DNA of 32,718 nucleotides from CAYLNK01 sp964384675 (GCA_964384675.1 CAYLNK010000034.1:1-32718), one strand, 5' to 3'; shown: positions 16,901-24,042, numbered from the stretch's first letter. Program-made: numbers and translations. Notes: generated by a model not told the origin, from the letters alone.

Positions 16901-17002
16901 GTCGCCGCACGCGGCGGCGAGGAGCGCGTCACGATCCCCGGGCGCGGCGTCCAGGGCTGCCTCGAGGATGCGGTCGATCGCGGCCAGGCGCCTCGGGTCC
17001 AT
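13997..17002 (-). CDS. Membrane-anchored Ser/Thr protein kinase with C-terminal PD40/TolB-like propeller
   Basis: Protein of 1001 residues. An N-terminal helical segment (about 1-60, LEAALDAAPGDRDALLAAAC) is typical of acidobacterial kinases. The Hanks-type kinase domain (about 110-385) has catalytic HRDIKPEN near 234, DFG near 253 and the activation segment ending GTVRYMSPEQ. The glycine loop reads VAVGGMGEVY, so the first Gly of GxGxxG is Ala. One helix (GTVAAVITVVAVLALAGWL, about 425-443) anchors it. The rest is about ten PD40 repeats (SPDGxxLAY type), a beta-propeller probably outside the cytoplasmic membrane. The ATG at 17002 is preferred; a TTG at 17014 lies inside the loop of an inverted repeat. 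It may be co-transcribed with the CHAP-like gene 55 bp upstream and is a likely partner of the convergent ECF sigma factor. Confidence 0.94.
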   Translation of the reverse strand: MDPRRLAAIDRILEAALDAAPGDRDALLAAACGDDASLRAEVESLLRAAEAGPGPIDRSLGSLLPGLDVGAALRERRPRSPEDTVVLDEGRTAPGPEGPGADGSPIGRRVAHYQVLSLVAVGGMGEVYLAEDARMPRKVALKILPAKFTRNADRLLRFQREARAASALNHPGIVTIYEVGEADGVAFIASEHIEGDTLRRLLARGPFTIREATEIALQVAGALSAAHAAGLVHRDIKPENLMRRRDGYVKVLDFGLVKLTEGRSGDTPSGPSDFTVPGAVLGTVRYMSPEQARGDGVDARTDLFALGAVLFEMLAGEAPFVGATLALTFDAILSERPAPPVRAARPEVPEELERIVARLLEKDRALRYQTAEEVRAALRRFQRSLPADAASSDGVAPVPLPGSGPLAVETPGPTSARRSRSTIGTVAAVITVVAVLALAGWLTSRGRRPVAAVAWQDAVVTKLTDRLGAEVFPSLSPDGAFVVYEGRGPGTSDLFLQRVGTKSAACLTAGSGAENTQPAFAPDGKRIAFRRSLHGGGGIFVMSATGDAVRQVTTFGFNPAWSPDGTRIVCSENAVDGSTRTSYPSRLFVVDVATGGTTPLDVGDAVQATWSPDGRRLAYWGVHHGYQRDVFTVSVSGGDPVAVTDDAFVDVAPVWSPTGDSLYFLSDRKGTFALWRIAVDPVSGRPSGRPELVPTPASRAHHVSFSADGRRLALGSLAYTQNIEVLGFDPAGEKVVAEPRPVTLTSSEVTNPAISPDGTLLAYQTTGSQPDVYVLKLGESSPSLVTLEGPSDQAPRWSPDGRLAFYSNRGGTYQVWTAYADGTGAVPVTDEPAPGAVLPIWSPDGTRLAYSRLGGRTVLLSLGTRVREDRLVETPPAPGLFTHFVAQSWSPDGRRLAGTGYRRDGRESLQNTGLYLFDVEAQRYEKLSTFGTAARWLSDGCRLVFAHQDKLYLTHTDDKQARVIHTTTPRSLRSLDLSSDDRSIFLSVATTEADVWLLSLD

Positions 17003-17003
17003 C

Positions 17004-17032
17004 GGTGGCCGCAATCTACAGGAGCGGCCACC
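17004..17032 (-). promoter_or_regulatory. Perfect 9-bp inverted repeat abutting the kinase start codon
   Basis: GGTGGCCGC at 17004-17012 and GCGGCCACC at 17024-17032 flank an 11-bp loop. The hairpin ends one base before the kinase ATG and begins 25 bp after the CHAP-like gene's stop. No Shine-Dalgarno is visible between hairpin and ATG. It could be a translation-inhibiting leader hairpin, an attenuator between two operon genes, or a dyad operator. Confidence 0.6.
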
Positions 17033-17057
17033 GTCAAGGCGGTCCCGGTCCGGGCCG

Positions 17058-17540
17058 TCAGATCCGGATGATGACCCGCATGTCCGAAACGCTGCGCGTA
17101 CGCTGCTTCAGGCTCCGCCCCTTCCCGAGCGAGGACTGGTTCCCGTCGACGGTGTGGACGACGCCGCCGCCGGAATCGCTCACGACGATCCCGATGTGTC
17201 CGTTGTTCATGACGTAGATGTCGCCCGGGAGCCAGGGGCCCCACGCCAGGCTCACGTTGGGCGTGTCGAAGGCCCAGGCGGCGAGCCGGCTGCCGCTCCA
17301 GAGCTTCTCGGGGATGAACGGCAGCGGCATGGCGTACTTGTTGGCCGCCTCGCTCAGGCAGTAGTAGACGAAGAAGCCGCACCACTCGTGGTTCGTGGAG
17401 AGCGGCGAATGCGCCCGCAGCTTGTAGACGTCGATCCGTGGGCCGCGGTTGTTCTGGCCTACCTCGCGGACGTTCCGGGCCTCCTCCCGGAGCGCGACGA
17501 CCGCCGCCTCGTACCGGACCTGAGCGTAGAGATCTGGCAT
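17058..17540 (-). CDS. CHAP/NlpC-P60-like cysteine hydrolase without signal peptide
   Basis: Protein of 160 residues. The probable catalytic Cys is in NHEWCGFFVYYCL (about residues 50-62), the His in GDIYVMNNGHIGIVV (about 108-122), and a polar third residue in VHTVDGNQ. This order and spacing fit CHAP amidase/peptidase domains that cut peptidoglycan peptides. No signal peptide, membrane helix or cell-wall binding domain is seen, so either the substrate is cytoplasmic or export uses another route. The ATG at 17540 has GAGAGG about 8 nt upstream. It has its own copy of the 62-bp shared element upstream and the kinase gene follows on the same strand. The family assignment rests on motifs only. 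Confidence 0.75.
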   Translation of the reverse strand: MPDLYAQVRYEAAVVALREEARNVREVGQNNRGPRIDVYKLRAHSPLSTNHEWCGFFVYYCLSEAANKYAMPLPFIPEKLWSGSRLAAWAFDTPNVSLAWGPWLPGDIYVMNNGHIGIVVSDSGGGVVHTVDGNQSSLGKGRSLKQRTRSVSDMRVIIRI

Positions 17541-17568
17541 TCCCGTGGTCCTCTCTTCCGGGACGGCT

Positions 17569-17630
17569 CCGGCGTGTCGCCGGGCCTTCCTCGAAGGGAG
17601 GAATCGGAAACGGGGGGAAAAGGACGACAC
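17569..17630 (-). promoter_or_regulatory. Shared upstream element, copy B (CHAP-like gene)
   Basis: Second copy of the 62-bp block seen at 13326-13387, 52/62 identical without gaps. On the minus strand it holds GTGTCGTCCTTTT, TTCCGATTC and the hairpin CCGGCG-ACA-CGCCGG. The hairpin ends 28 nt before the CHAP-like ATG at 17540. Only the middle loop base of the hairpin differs from copy A. It fills most of the 116-bp gap behind the TonB receptor gene. Confidence 0.7.
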
Positions 17631-17656
17631 GGAGGCCGAGCGGCCCCGCCTCGCCC

Positions 17657-19552
17657 TCAGCGCGAGAACGCGATCTGCGCGAAGAGCGTCCGCCCCGGGT
17701 ACGTGAGGTACGAGCCGGCGAGCCCGGGGCGCCCGCCGAAGTAGTAGCGGGGCTCGTCGTCGAACGCGTTCTTCACGCCCGCGCGGAGCTGCAGCCCGGG
17801 GACGAGGAGGTCGTTGCGGGTGACGGCGACGTCGACCACGGTGTAGCCCCTGGCGTCGGTCGGCGTGCTGCGGTCGCCGACGTACGTGGCCCGGCCCGCC
17901 AGGAGGAGGCGCGGCGTCGCACGGAAGAGGACCGAGAGGTTGCCGAGCCACTCGGCGACGACACCCGGCGTGGTCAGGACGCTCCCGTCGTTGCGGTCGT
18001 CCTGGGCGTCGGTGAACGAGACGTTCGACTGCAGCTTCAGGCTCGGCGTGAGCTGCTGTTCCCACTCGAGCTCGAAGCCCCGGGCACGCCCGGAGCGTGA
18101 GTTGTCGAAGCGGGTCGGCCCCGCCGCGTAGATCATGTCGTCGATCCGCGAGGTGAAGAGCGTCCCCCGCACGACCGTTCGCGGCAGCCGGTAGACGGCG
18201 TTCAGCTCGGTGGTCCGGTTCACCTCGAAATCCGGCCTCGGGGTGCTGGTCCCCGCGGTGTACTCCTCGAAGAACGTCGGTGCCCGGAACCCCTCGGCGT
18301 ACTGGAGCTTCACGATGAAACGGTCCGACGCCCTGAGCACCGCCGCGAGCCGTGGGGTGAGGCGGTCGCGGAGGTCGCTGTACCGGTCGTACCGGACGCC
18401 GGCCGTGACGGCGATCCGGTCGGACAGGTCGACCCGATCCTGGAGCACCAGGCCCAGCACCCGGCGAGGCACGCCGCGCAGGACCAGCACGGGAGGCGGC
18501 GGCTGGGGCGGCGGCTGCGCCGGCGGCTGGCTGGTCGCCTCGTCGATCGTGCCGTCGGCGTAGGAGGCGGCGAGGAGGAACGAGTGGTGGCGCCAGCCGT
18601 CCCACGTCACGTCGAGCCCGGTCTTCGCGATGCCGCCCCGGAAGTCGCTCCGCTGGGTGTCGAGCCGGTCGTGCTGGAACGAGGCGTGGACCTCGGCGCG
18701 CAGCGACGGAACGAGGTCGCGTCCGTAGCGACCCTCGACGATCCAGTGGGTCTGCTCGCTCGACGCGCTCCCCTGGGTCACGGGGTCGTCCAGCTCGCGG
18801 GTGATCGCCTCGGCCTTCAAGGAGAAGCCGCCGCGCGACGCGAGGAGCGCGCCCCAGCCCCGGGTGTCCTTCGCCTCGCGGGGGGCGGGGAGCGGCGCGT
18901 GCCGGCCGGTCAGGCCGGCCCCCGAGAGCGAGACCTTCCACCCGTCGGGCCGGTCCCCGAAGGAGAGGTGCGCCCCAGCGGACGTGGCGCGATCACCCCC
19001 CTGCCGGAGGAAGAAGCGGTTCCGATCCGTGCGGGTGACCAGGTTCACGAGCCCCATGAACGCGAAGTCACCGTAGATGACCGACCCGGGACCGCGGATC
19101 ACCTCCATCCGGGCGATCGCCTGGATCGGCAGCTGGAGCGCGATGCCGTTGATCCCGGCGCTCTCGCGGGAGAGCGGGACGCCGTCCATCAGGACCTTCA
19201 CGTTCCCCGAGTTGAAGGGGAAGTCGAGACCGCGGACGATCATCGACGGCTGTCCGCCCGGGTCCCTCACCGCCTGGACGCCGGCCACCAGCGAGAGCGC
19301 CTCCCACGCCGTCTCGATCCCCATCGCCTCGAGCTCGTCGCCTGAAAGGACGCTCACGATCCCCGGGACGAAGTCGGCGTTCAGGCGCGTCTGCGTGGCG
19401 ACCGCGGTCTCCTCGTTCAGGATGGCCATCAGCTTGGCCATCTCCAGATCGTCGGACGTCGACGGCGGGGCCTCCGGAGTCTGAGCGGGCGCCGCCTGCG
19501 TGGCGAGACACGCGAGGGCCAGCAGCATCGGAAGTCGGGTCGTCCTCATCAC
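17657..19552 (-). CDS. TonB-dependent outer-membrane receptor
   Basis: Protein of 631 residues with a signal peptide (LPMLLALACLATQAAPAQ). A plug domain (about 50-170) shows PGIVSVLSGDELEAMG, SMIVRGLDFPFNSGNVKVLMDGVPL and IARMEVIRGPGSVIYGDFAFMGLVNLVTR, standard TonB-receptor plug features. A beta-barrel follows and ends in FAQIAFSR with the expected terminal aromatic strand. EETAVATQTR near residue 47 may be the TonB box. A Pro/Gln-rich loop (QPPAQPPPQPPPP) interrupts the barrel around residue 345. It imports an unidentified ligand (siderophore, cobalamin or other). Two adjacent ATG codons occur at the start and 19552 is used. The metalloprotease-like gene ends 50 bp upstream on the same strand. 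Confidence 0.93.
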   Translation of the reverse strand: MMRTTRLPMLLALACLATQAAPAQTPEAPPSTSDDLEMAKLMAILNEETAVATQTRLNADFVPGIVSVLSGDELEAMGIETAWEALSLVAGVQAVRDPGGQPSMIVRGLDFPFNSGNVKVLMDGVPLSRESAGINGIALQLPIQAIARMEVIRGPGSVIYGDFAFMGLVNLVTRTDRNRFFLRQGGDRATSAGAHLSFGDRPDGWKVSLSGAGLTGRHAPLPAPREAKDTRGWGALLASRGGFSLKAEAITRELDDPVTQGSASSEQTHWIVEGRYGRDLVPSLRAEVHASFQHDRLDTQRSDFRGGIAKTGLDVTWDGWRHHSFLLAASYADGTIDEATSQPPAQPPPQPPPPVLVLRGVPRRVLGLVLQDRVDLSDRIAVTAGVRYDRYSDLRDRLTPRLAAVLRASDRFIVKLQYAEGFRAPTFFEEYTAGTSTPRPDFEVNRTTELNAVYRLPRTVVRGTLFTSRIDDMIYAAGPTRFDNSRSGRARGFELEWEQQLTPSLKLQSNVSFTDAQDDRNDGSVLTTPGVVAEWLGNLSVLFRATPRLLLAGRATYVGDRSTPTDARGYTVVDVAVTRNDLLVPGLQLRAGVKNAFDDEPRYYFGGRPGLAGSYLTYPGRTLFAQIAFSR

Positions 19553-19581
19553 GTCTTCTGCGCTCGGGTTGGATGGATTAT

Positions 19582-19596
19582 CCCCCTGGGTGGGGG
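19582..19596. promoter_or_regulatory. Small C5/G5 hairpin between the metalloprotease-like gene and the TonB receptor gene
   Basis: CCCCC-TGGGT-GGGGG is a perfect 5-bp dyad in the 50-bp gap. It may be a weak terminator for the upstream gene or an operator for the receptor gene. It does not match a Fur box or any riboswitch I recognise. Confidence 0.3.
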
Positions 19597-19602
19597 GCCG
19601 TC

Positions 19603-22600
19603 CTACGGTCCCGGGTCCATCGCCACGAAGGCGCCGTCGTCGCTGCGCGCTCCCGGCGTCCCACCGTCATTGATCACACCGTAGACGACGAACGGGTTGC
19701 TCCCTGACGTCCTCACCACCTTCACGTAGGCATGCCTCGTGTCCGGCGCGTTCGCCGAGAGGATCCCGGACAGCTGGGTCCAGCGCCTCGCCGGGAGTGA
19801 CAGGTCGAGCGTCTTCACCAGGCTCCCGGTCTCGCCGTCGTGGATCTCGATCCGGTAGGCGCTCCCGCTGCCGTCCACCTCTCCGGTGTTGACGAGCGCC
19901 AGGTTGGAGCGGTTCTCCGCGTCCTGCTGGAGCCCGTACACCCAGGCGGTGTCCGTGGCCGCGGCTCCGTACGGGACGGCCGCGTAGAAGAGACCGAAGC
20001 GGCCGCCCTCCGCCGCGGCCGAGGAGGTCCGAGCGCCGAGGAAGAGGCCCTCGGCGTCGCCGCCGTCCACCTCGGCGAAGAGCGCGCCGGCGAACGTCGG
20101 GCCCGCGGGCCCGATCCCGGGGACCTGCCTGTCCCGCAGGTACTGGACGAGCGCCGGGATCACCACCTGCTCGCCCGAGTCCACCTCCAGCGTGAACGTC
20201 GCGGCGCCGGTGGCGCCGACGGCGTCCGACACGAACGAGAGCCGCACCGTCTTTCCCGTCCCCGACCAGTTCGTCGCGACGAGCTCGCTCGAGAAGCTGC
20301 TCGGCGCCGCCGTCTCCACGATGACCGGTACGGTCATCCCCTTCCTCCCCTTCAGGGCGTCCGCCGGGACGGGCGGGACGAAGGAGCCGTCCGAGGTGAC
20401 CTGGTCGTTGATCACACCGTACGCGTAGAACGGTGCGGTGCCGGCGACGCGCTCCACCCTCACGTATCCGTTCGACAGGCTCAGCCCGTTCGACGCGAGG
20501 ATCCCCGAGATCTGCGTGAAGGCGCCCGGCGCGAGGGTCACCTCGGGCAGCACCTGCGACCCGGGACGCGCGGGGTCTCCCGAGTACACCGTGAGCCGCA
20601 GGGAGACGTCGCCGTCCGAGGGCTGACCCGCGTGCAGGACCGCCAGGTTGGAACGGTCGCTCTCCGTCTGCCTGAGGCCGGTCAGGTAGACGGGGCCGGT
20701 CAGGATCGCCGGGGGAACGGCGGGGTACGACAGGCCCGCCCGTCCCTTCGGCACCGCGGTGGCCGTGCGGACCGTGGCGGCCCCGGAGCGCGGCGAGGAG
20801 AGGCCGTAGAACCGCGCGGTCAGCGTGCCGCCCCTGTTGCCTCCCGTCGGGATCGCGACACCGAGGGAGGCGAGGTACCCGAGCGCGTCGGAGACGACCT
20901 TCTGGCGGCCTGCGGGGAGGACGTCGAATCCGGAGCTCGCGACACCGCCGCCGAAGGCGGGCGTGTACGCCAGCTCCACGGTCGCGTTCGTCGTTCCTCG
21001 ATTCGCGAGCGTCAGCTCGGACGTGAAGAAGGCGTCGTTCACGCCGGCGGTCGACAGGACGATCGGCACCAGGACCGCCGCGTCGGCCTGGGCGGGCGGC
21101 GCGAAGGCGAGGACGCCGATCGACGCCGTCGTCCGGTTGCCGTCCCGGTCCGTCGCGGTGAGCGTGAGCGCATGCGCGCCGGGGGAGAGGACCGCTGTGA
21201 TGGTGCGGCCCGACCCGAGCGCGCCGTCGCGGCTCGAGGAGAGCGAGAGCGCGGAATCGGGCAACGCGCCGTCCTCGGCGTCCAGGCCGAACGACCGGAA
21301 GACGAGGGGCTGCCCCGGCGTCACAACCGTGCCGTCGCGCGGCTCGGAGATGCCGCACTCGGGGGCCTTGGACCCGACGGTGAACGTGCCGTCCGAGTCG
21401 TCCGACGCGGAGTGGACGCCGTCGCTGGCGACGACCCGGATTCGCCCGCCGCGCGTCCCCGCGACCGCGGTCGTGTCCCAGAGGAAGCTCGTCGCCGCGA
21501 GGGCCGTGGCGAGGGGGAGCCACGTGGTGCCGTCCGCCGTGTACAGGACGTCGTAGGTGAGGGCGTCCCCGTCGGCGTCGGTCGCCGTCCAGGTCACCGT
21601 GACGGCGCCGCCGAGCGGCTCCCCCCCGTTCGGGGCGGTGACGCGCACGACGGGCGCGCTCGGCGAGGCGCGGCGCGAGGCGATCTCGAGCCCGCCCTTG
21701 CTCAGCACGATGCGCGACGTCCCGGGCGGGTACGGAAGCGTGAAGACGAAGCTGGCCCGGGTCGCCGAGCGGGGGCGGTCGGCCGTCTCGAAGGAACGGT
21801 CGAAGCTGGTGGAGGCGAGAGCCGTGCCGGTCGCGTCCTCGAGCCGCAGCGCGTACTCGCCGGGAGCCGGGGTCACCGGCTCCGCGGGTCCCGTGAAACG
21901 CGCGAACGGGAAGAGCTCGGCCGTCCCGTCGCGCCCGATCATCCCCGAGAGCGTGATCCACTCTCCGGTCGCGAGCGGCGCCGGCCTCGACGCCAGGGGG
22001 AGCATCAGCTTGCCGTACAGGTAGGTCCAGCTTCGCTCGTCGACCCAGCGGACGCGGCGCGGGGCGTTCCCCATGAAGTCGCGCTTCACGAACGTGTAGT
22101 CCCGGAGGAATCCGAGGCCGAGGGTCGAGACGTCGTGGCGCTGCGTGTCCATCGTTCCGTCCGCGACGAGGCAGCCGTCCGGGAGGATCTGGCACGTGTC
22201 GTGGTCGATCCGGTTCGCCACGAGGCTGTGAGCCGCGCCGGCGCCGAGGTAGGTGTCGCCGAGGTCGAAGTGGTGCCCGATCTCGTGGGCGACGGTCCCC
22301 GGGACGTCCTCTCCGTAGAGGAGGCTCACCACGGAGCCCGCGGACCGGCACCGCGGCGAGGAGAAGGCCCGCGGATCACAGTCGCTCACGCCGGGGCTCT
22401 CGAAGGCCAGACTCGCGGTGAAGAGAACGACGTGCGTGTACGGGTCCGCGGGGTTGGCGGCGTTGTACGCCTGGAAGCACCGGATCAGGAAAGGCCAGGC
22501 GGTCGACTCGTCGTCGCCCTCCACCGTCGCGCCGGCGCACGGCATCCTCTCGGCCCGCACCAGGTCGGCGCTCACGGGGTACGTGGCGCGCACGAAGTCG

Positions 22601-24042
22601 AAGGTCGAAAGGACGCGAGCCTCGGCCTCCCGGATGAAGGGGGCCGGGTGGGCCGGGATCTGCGAGTCGCGGACGACCCCGATCTTCAGCCCGCGATCGG
22701 CCCGGCTCCGCGCGAAGACCTGGGACGGGAGCCTCCGGACCAGGTTCCGCGCCGTGTCCGGCGCCGGGGAGCGGGCCGGCAGTGTGTCGGGCCGCCGGGG
22801 ATCGACCTCGAACGCCAGGTCGTACGTCCCGGCGCCGAGAGCTCCGTCCCCGAGGATCGAGTAGGTGAGCGTGTCGCGGGCCGCGGCGCGGTCGGCGAGC
22901 TCCGCGTCGGTGTCCGAGGGAAGGACCTTTACGGCGCCGGGCTGCGGCTCGAAGGGGGAGCCGGCGATCGGCGCCCGCGTGGTCCCGTCGGTCACGTGAA
23001 GGAGCCCTCGTGTCTGCTCCTTTCCCGCCTCGCAGCCGGTGCCGTTGCAGCTGACCTTCACGCGTATCACCGTGTCGTGGTCGGCGACGCACGGCCGTGC
23101 CGCCGGGCAGTCGGTGACCGAAATCCCCTGGTTCACGACCAGCGGCGCGACCGTGAGGCTGGAGACGTGGAAGAGGCCCGGGGCGGTCGCCTTCGAGCCG
23201 TCGGGGTTCGTCACGGTGACGTCCCGCGGCCCCTCGGGCAGGCCGTGGAAACCGCCGAGGTCGACCTCGATCTGGGTGCCGCTCTTCCAGCGCACCGAAA
23301 GGACCGAGACGTCCGCGCCGATCGCGACCTTCGCGCCGTCGACGAAGCCGGTGCCGGTGATCGTGGCGGTCAGCGGCTCCCTGAAGAACCCGTCGCCGAG
23401 GAGGACGCCCGTCACGGTGTTCGGGGCCGCCGAGGGCGCGATCGACGTGACGGTGCCCGAAGACGAGAAGTCGTAGTAGATGCGGCCGAGGTAGCTCACG
23501 CCGCCGTAGCCGGTGCCGCTGAAGCCGCCGTTCAGGGTACCGACCGGCTCCGAGGCGAAGCCCGAGGTCGCGATCTGACAGGCCTTGGTCGGCGCCATCG
23601 TGTGCGTCCCCGCCGGAAGTCCGGTGACCTCCCGGATGTCGTAGCAGCTGCTCTGGAGCCCGGCCGCCGCCGTCATCCGATAGGGAGGCGCGGGGGCCGG
23701 CGGCGACGGCGGCGTGGTCCAGCGGGCGGTGAACGTGCTCGTGATGGGGAGCGGCGGCTCGAAGAACGCGGGGACACCGGCGACGGGCGGTGTGCTGGCC
23801 GGGAACGAGTAGGAGAGCGTGGCGCTCGAGGTCGACCCCTGGCACGTGAAGGTGAAGGTGATCGATCCGGTCGGGCTCGTGGATTCGATCGTCCGGTCCT
23901 GGCTCTCGCAGTACGTCAGGAACTGGACGGAGAGCCTCTGGAAGCGGCCGGTGATCTGAGCGTCCGCACGCGTCGCGAGGAGGGCGAAAGCCGCGGCGGC
24001 GAGGAGCCGCCTGGACCTCTCGGTCGCGACCCGTGGCCTCAT
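19603..24042 (-). CDS. Large secreted metalloprotease-like protein with IPT/TIG and Ig-like domains and a duplicated C-terminal module
   Basis: Protein of 1479 residues with a signal peptide (LLAAAAFALLATRADA). An IPT/TIG-like domain (about 200-295, TATITGTGFVDGAKVAIG) follows a Cys-containing N-terminal region. Residues 586-596, HEIGHHFDLGD, form a zinc-metalloprotease signature. It resembles the metzincin HExxHxxGxxH/D but has Asp at the usual Gly position and Asp at the third-ligand position. MGNAP about 70 residues later could be a Met-turn. An Ig/FN3-like domain (about 790-890, starting APNGGEPLGGAVTVTW) and a PKD-like domain come next. Two homologous modules of about 235 residues close the protein, each with (Y/W)xxGLxQ-x5-RSNLA and a terminal YGVIND. 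It is probably extracellular or surface-bound. Proteolytic activity is inferred. It diverges from the YCF48-like gene. Confidence 0.85.
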   Translation of the reverse strand: MRPRVATERSRRLLAAAAFALLATRADAQITGRFQRLSVQFLTYCESQDRTIESTSPTGSITFTFTCQGSTSSATLSYSFPASTPPVAGVPAFFEPPLPITSTFTARWTTPPSPPAPAPPYRMTAAAGLQSSCYDIREVTGLPAGTHTMAPTKACQIATSGFASEPVGTLNGGFSGTGYGGVSYLGRIYYDFSSSGTVTSIAPSAAPNTVTGVLLGDGFFREPLTATITGTGFVDGAKVAIGADVSVLSVRWKSGTQIEVDLGGFHGLPEGPRDVTVTNPDGSKATAPGLFHVSSLTVAPLVVNQGISVTDCPAARPCVADHDTVIRVKVSCNGTGCEAGKEQTRGLLHVTDGTTRAPIAGSPFEPQPGAVKVLPSDTDAELADRAAARDTLTYSILGDGALGAGTYDLAFEVDPRRPDTLPARSPAPDTARNLVRRLPSQVFARSRADRGLKIGVVRDSQIPAHPAPFIREAEARVLSTFDFVRATYPVSADLVRAERMPCAGATVEGDDESTAWPFLIRCFQAYNAANPADPYTHVVLFTASLAFESPGVSDCDPRAFSSPRCRSAGSVVSLLYGEDVPGTVAHEIGHHFDLGDTYLGAGAAHSLVANRIDHDTCQILPDGCLVADGTMDTQRHDVSTLGLGFLRDYTFVKRDFMGNAPRRVRWVDERSWTYLYGKLMLPLASRPAPLATGEWITLSGMIGRDGTAELFPFARFTGPAEPVTPAPGEYALRLEDATGTALASTSFDRSFETADRPRSATRASFVFTLPYPPGTSRIVLSKGGLEIASRRASPSAPVVRVTAPNGGEPLGGAVTVTWTATDADGDALTYDVLYTADGTTWLPLATALAATSFLWDTTAVAGTRGGRIRVVASDGVHSASDDSDGTFTVGSKAPECGISEPRDGTVVTPGQPLVFRSFGLDAEDGALPDSALSLSSSRDGALGSGRTITAVLSPGAHALTLTATDRDGNRTTASIGVLAFAPPAQADAAVLVPIVLSTAGVNDAFFTSELTLANRGTTNATVELAYTPAFGGGVASSGFDVLPAGRQKVVSDALGYLASLGVAIPTGGNRGGTLTARFYGLSSPRSGAATVRTATAVPKGRAGLSYPAVPPAILTGPVYLTGLRQTESDRSNLAVLHAGQPSDGDVSLRLTVYSGDPARPGSQVLPEVTLAPGAFTQISGILASNGLSLSNGYVRVERVAGTAPFYAYGVINDQVTSDGSFVPPVPADALKGRKGMTVPVIVETAAPSSFSSELVATNWSGTGKTVRLSFVSDAVGATGAATFTLEVDSGEQVVIPALVQYLRDRQVPGIGPAGPTFAGALFAEVDGGDAEGLFLGARTSSAAAEGGRFGLFYAAVPYGAAATDTAWVYGLQQDAENRSNLALVNTGEVDGSGSAYRIEIHDGETGSLVKTLDLSLPARRWTQLSGILSANAPDTRHAYVKVVRTSGSNPFVVYGVINDGGTPGARSDDGAFVAMDPGP
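19610..20337 (-). repeat. C-terminal module, copy 2, of the metalloprotease-like protein
   Basis: Coding repeat of about 240 codons. It opens VPVIVETAAPSSFSSELVATN, contains WVYGLQQDAENRSNLALVN and TQLSGILSANA, and ends FVVYGVINDGG. It aligns along its length with copy 1. Boundaries are approximate. Confidence 0.75.
20370..21075 (-). repeat. C-terminal module, copy 1, of the metalloprotease-like protein
   Basis: Coding repeat of about 235 codons. It opens VPIVLSTAGVNDAFFTSELT, contains YLTGLRQTESDRSNLAVLH and TQISGILASNG, and ends FYAYGVINDQ. It is homologous to copy 2 at protein level and partly at DNA level around the RSNLA motif. Boundaries are approximate. Confidence 0.75.

Noticed and set aside
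17541..17656. Riboswitch or cobalamin leader near the TonB receptor gene
   Set aside because: This gap lies downstream of the receptor gene, and the real upstream gap (19553-19602) is only 50 bp, too short for a known riboswitch.
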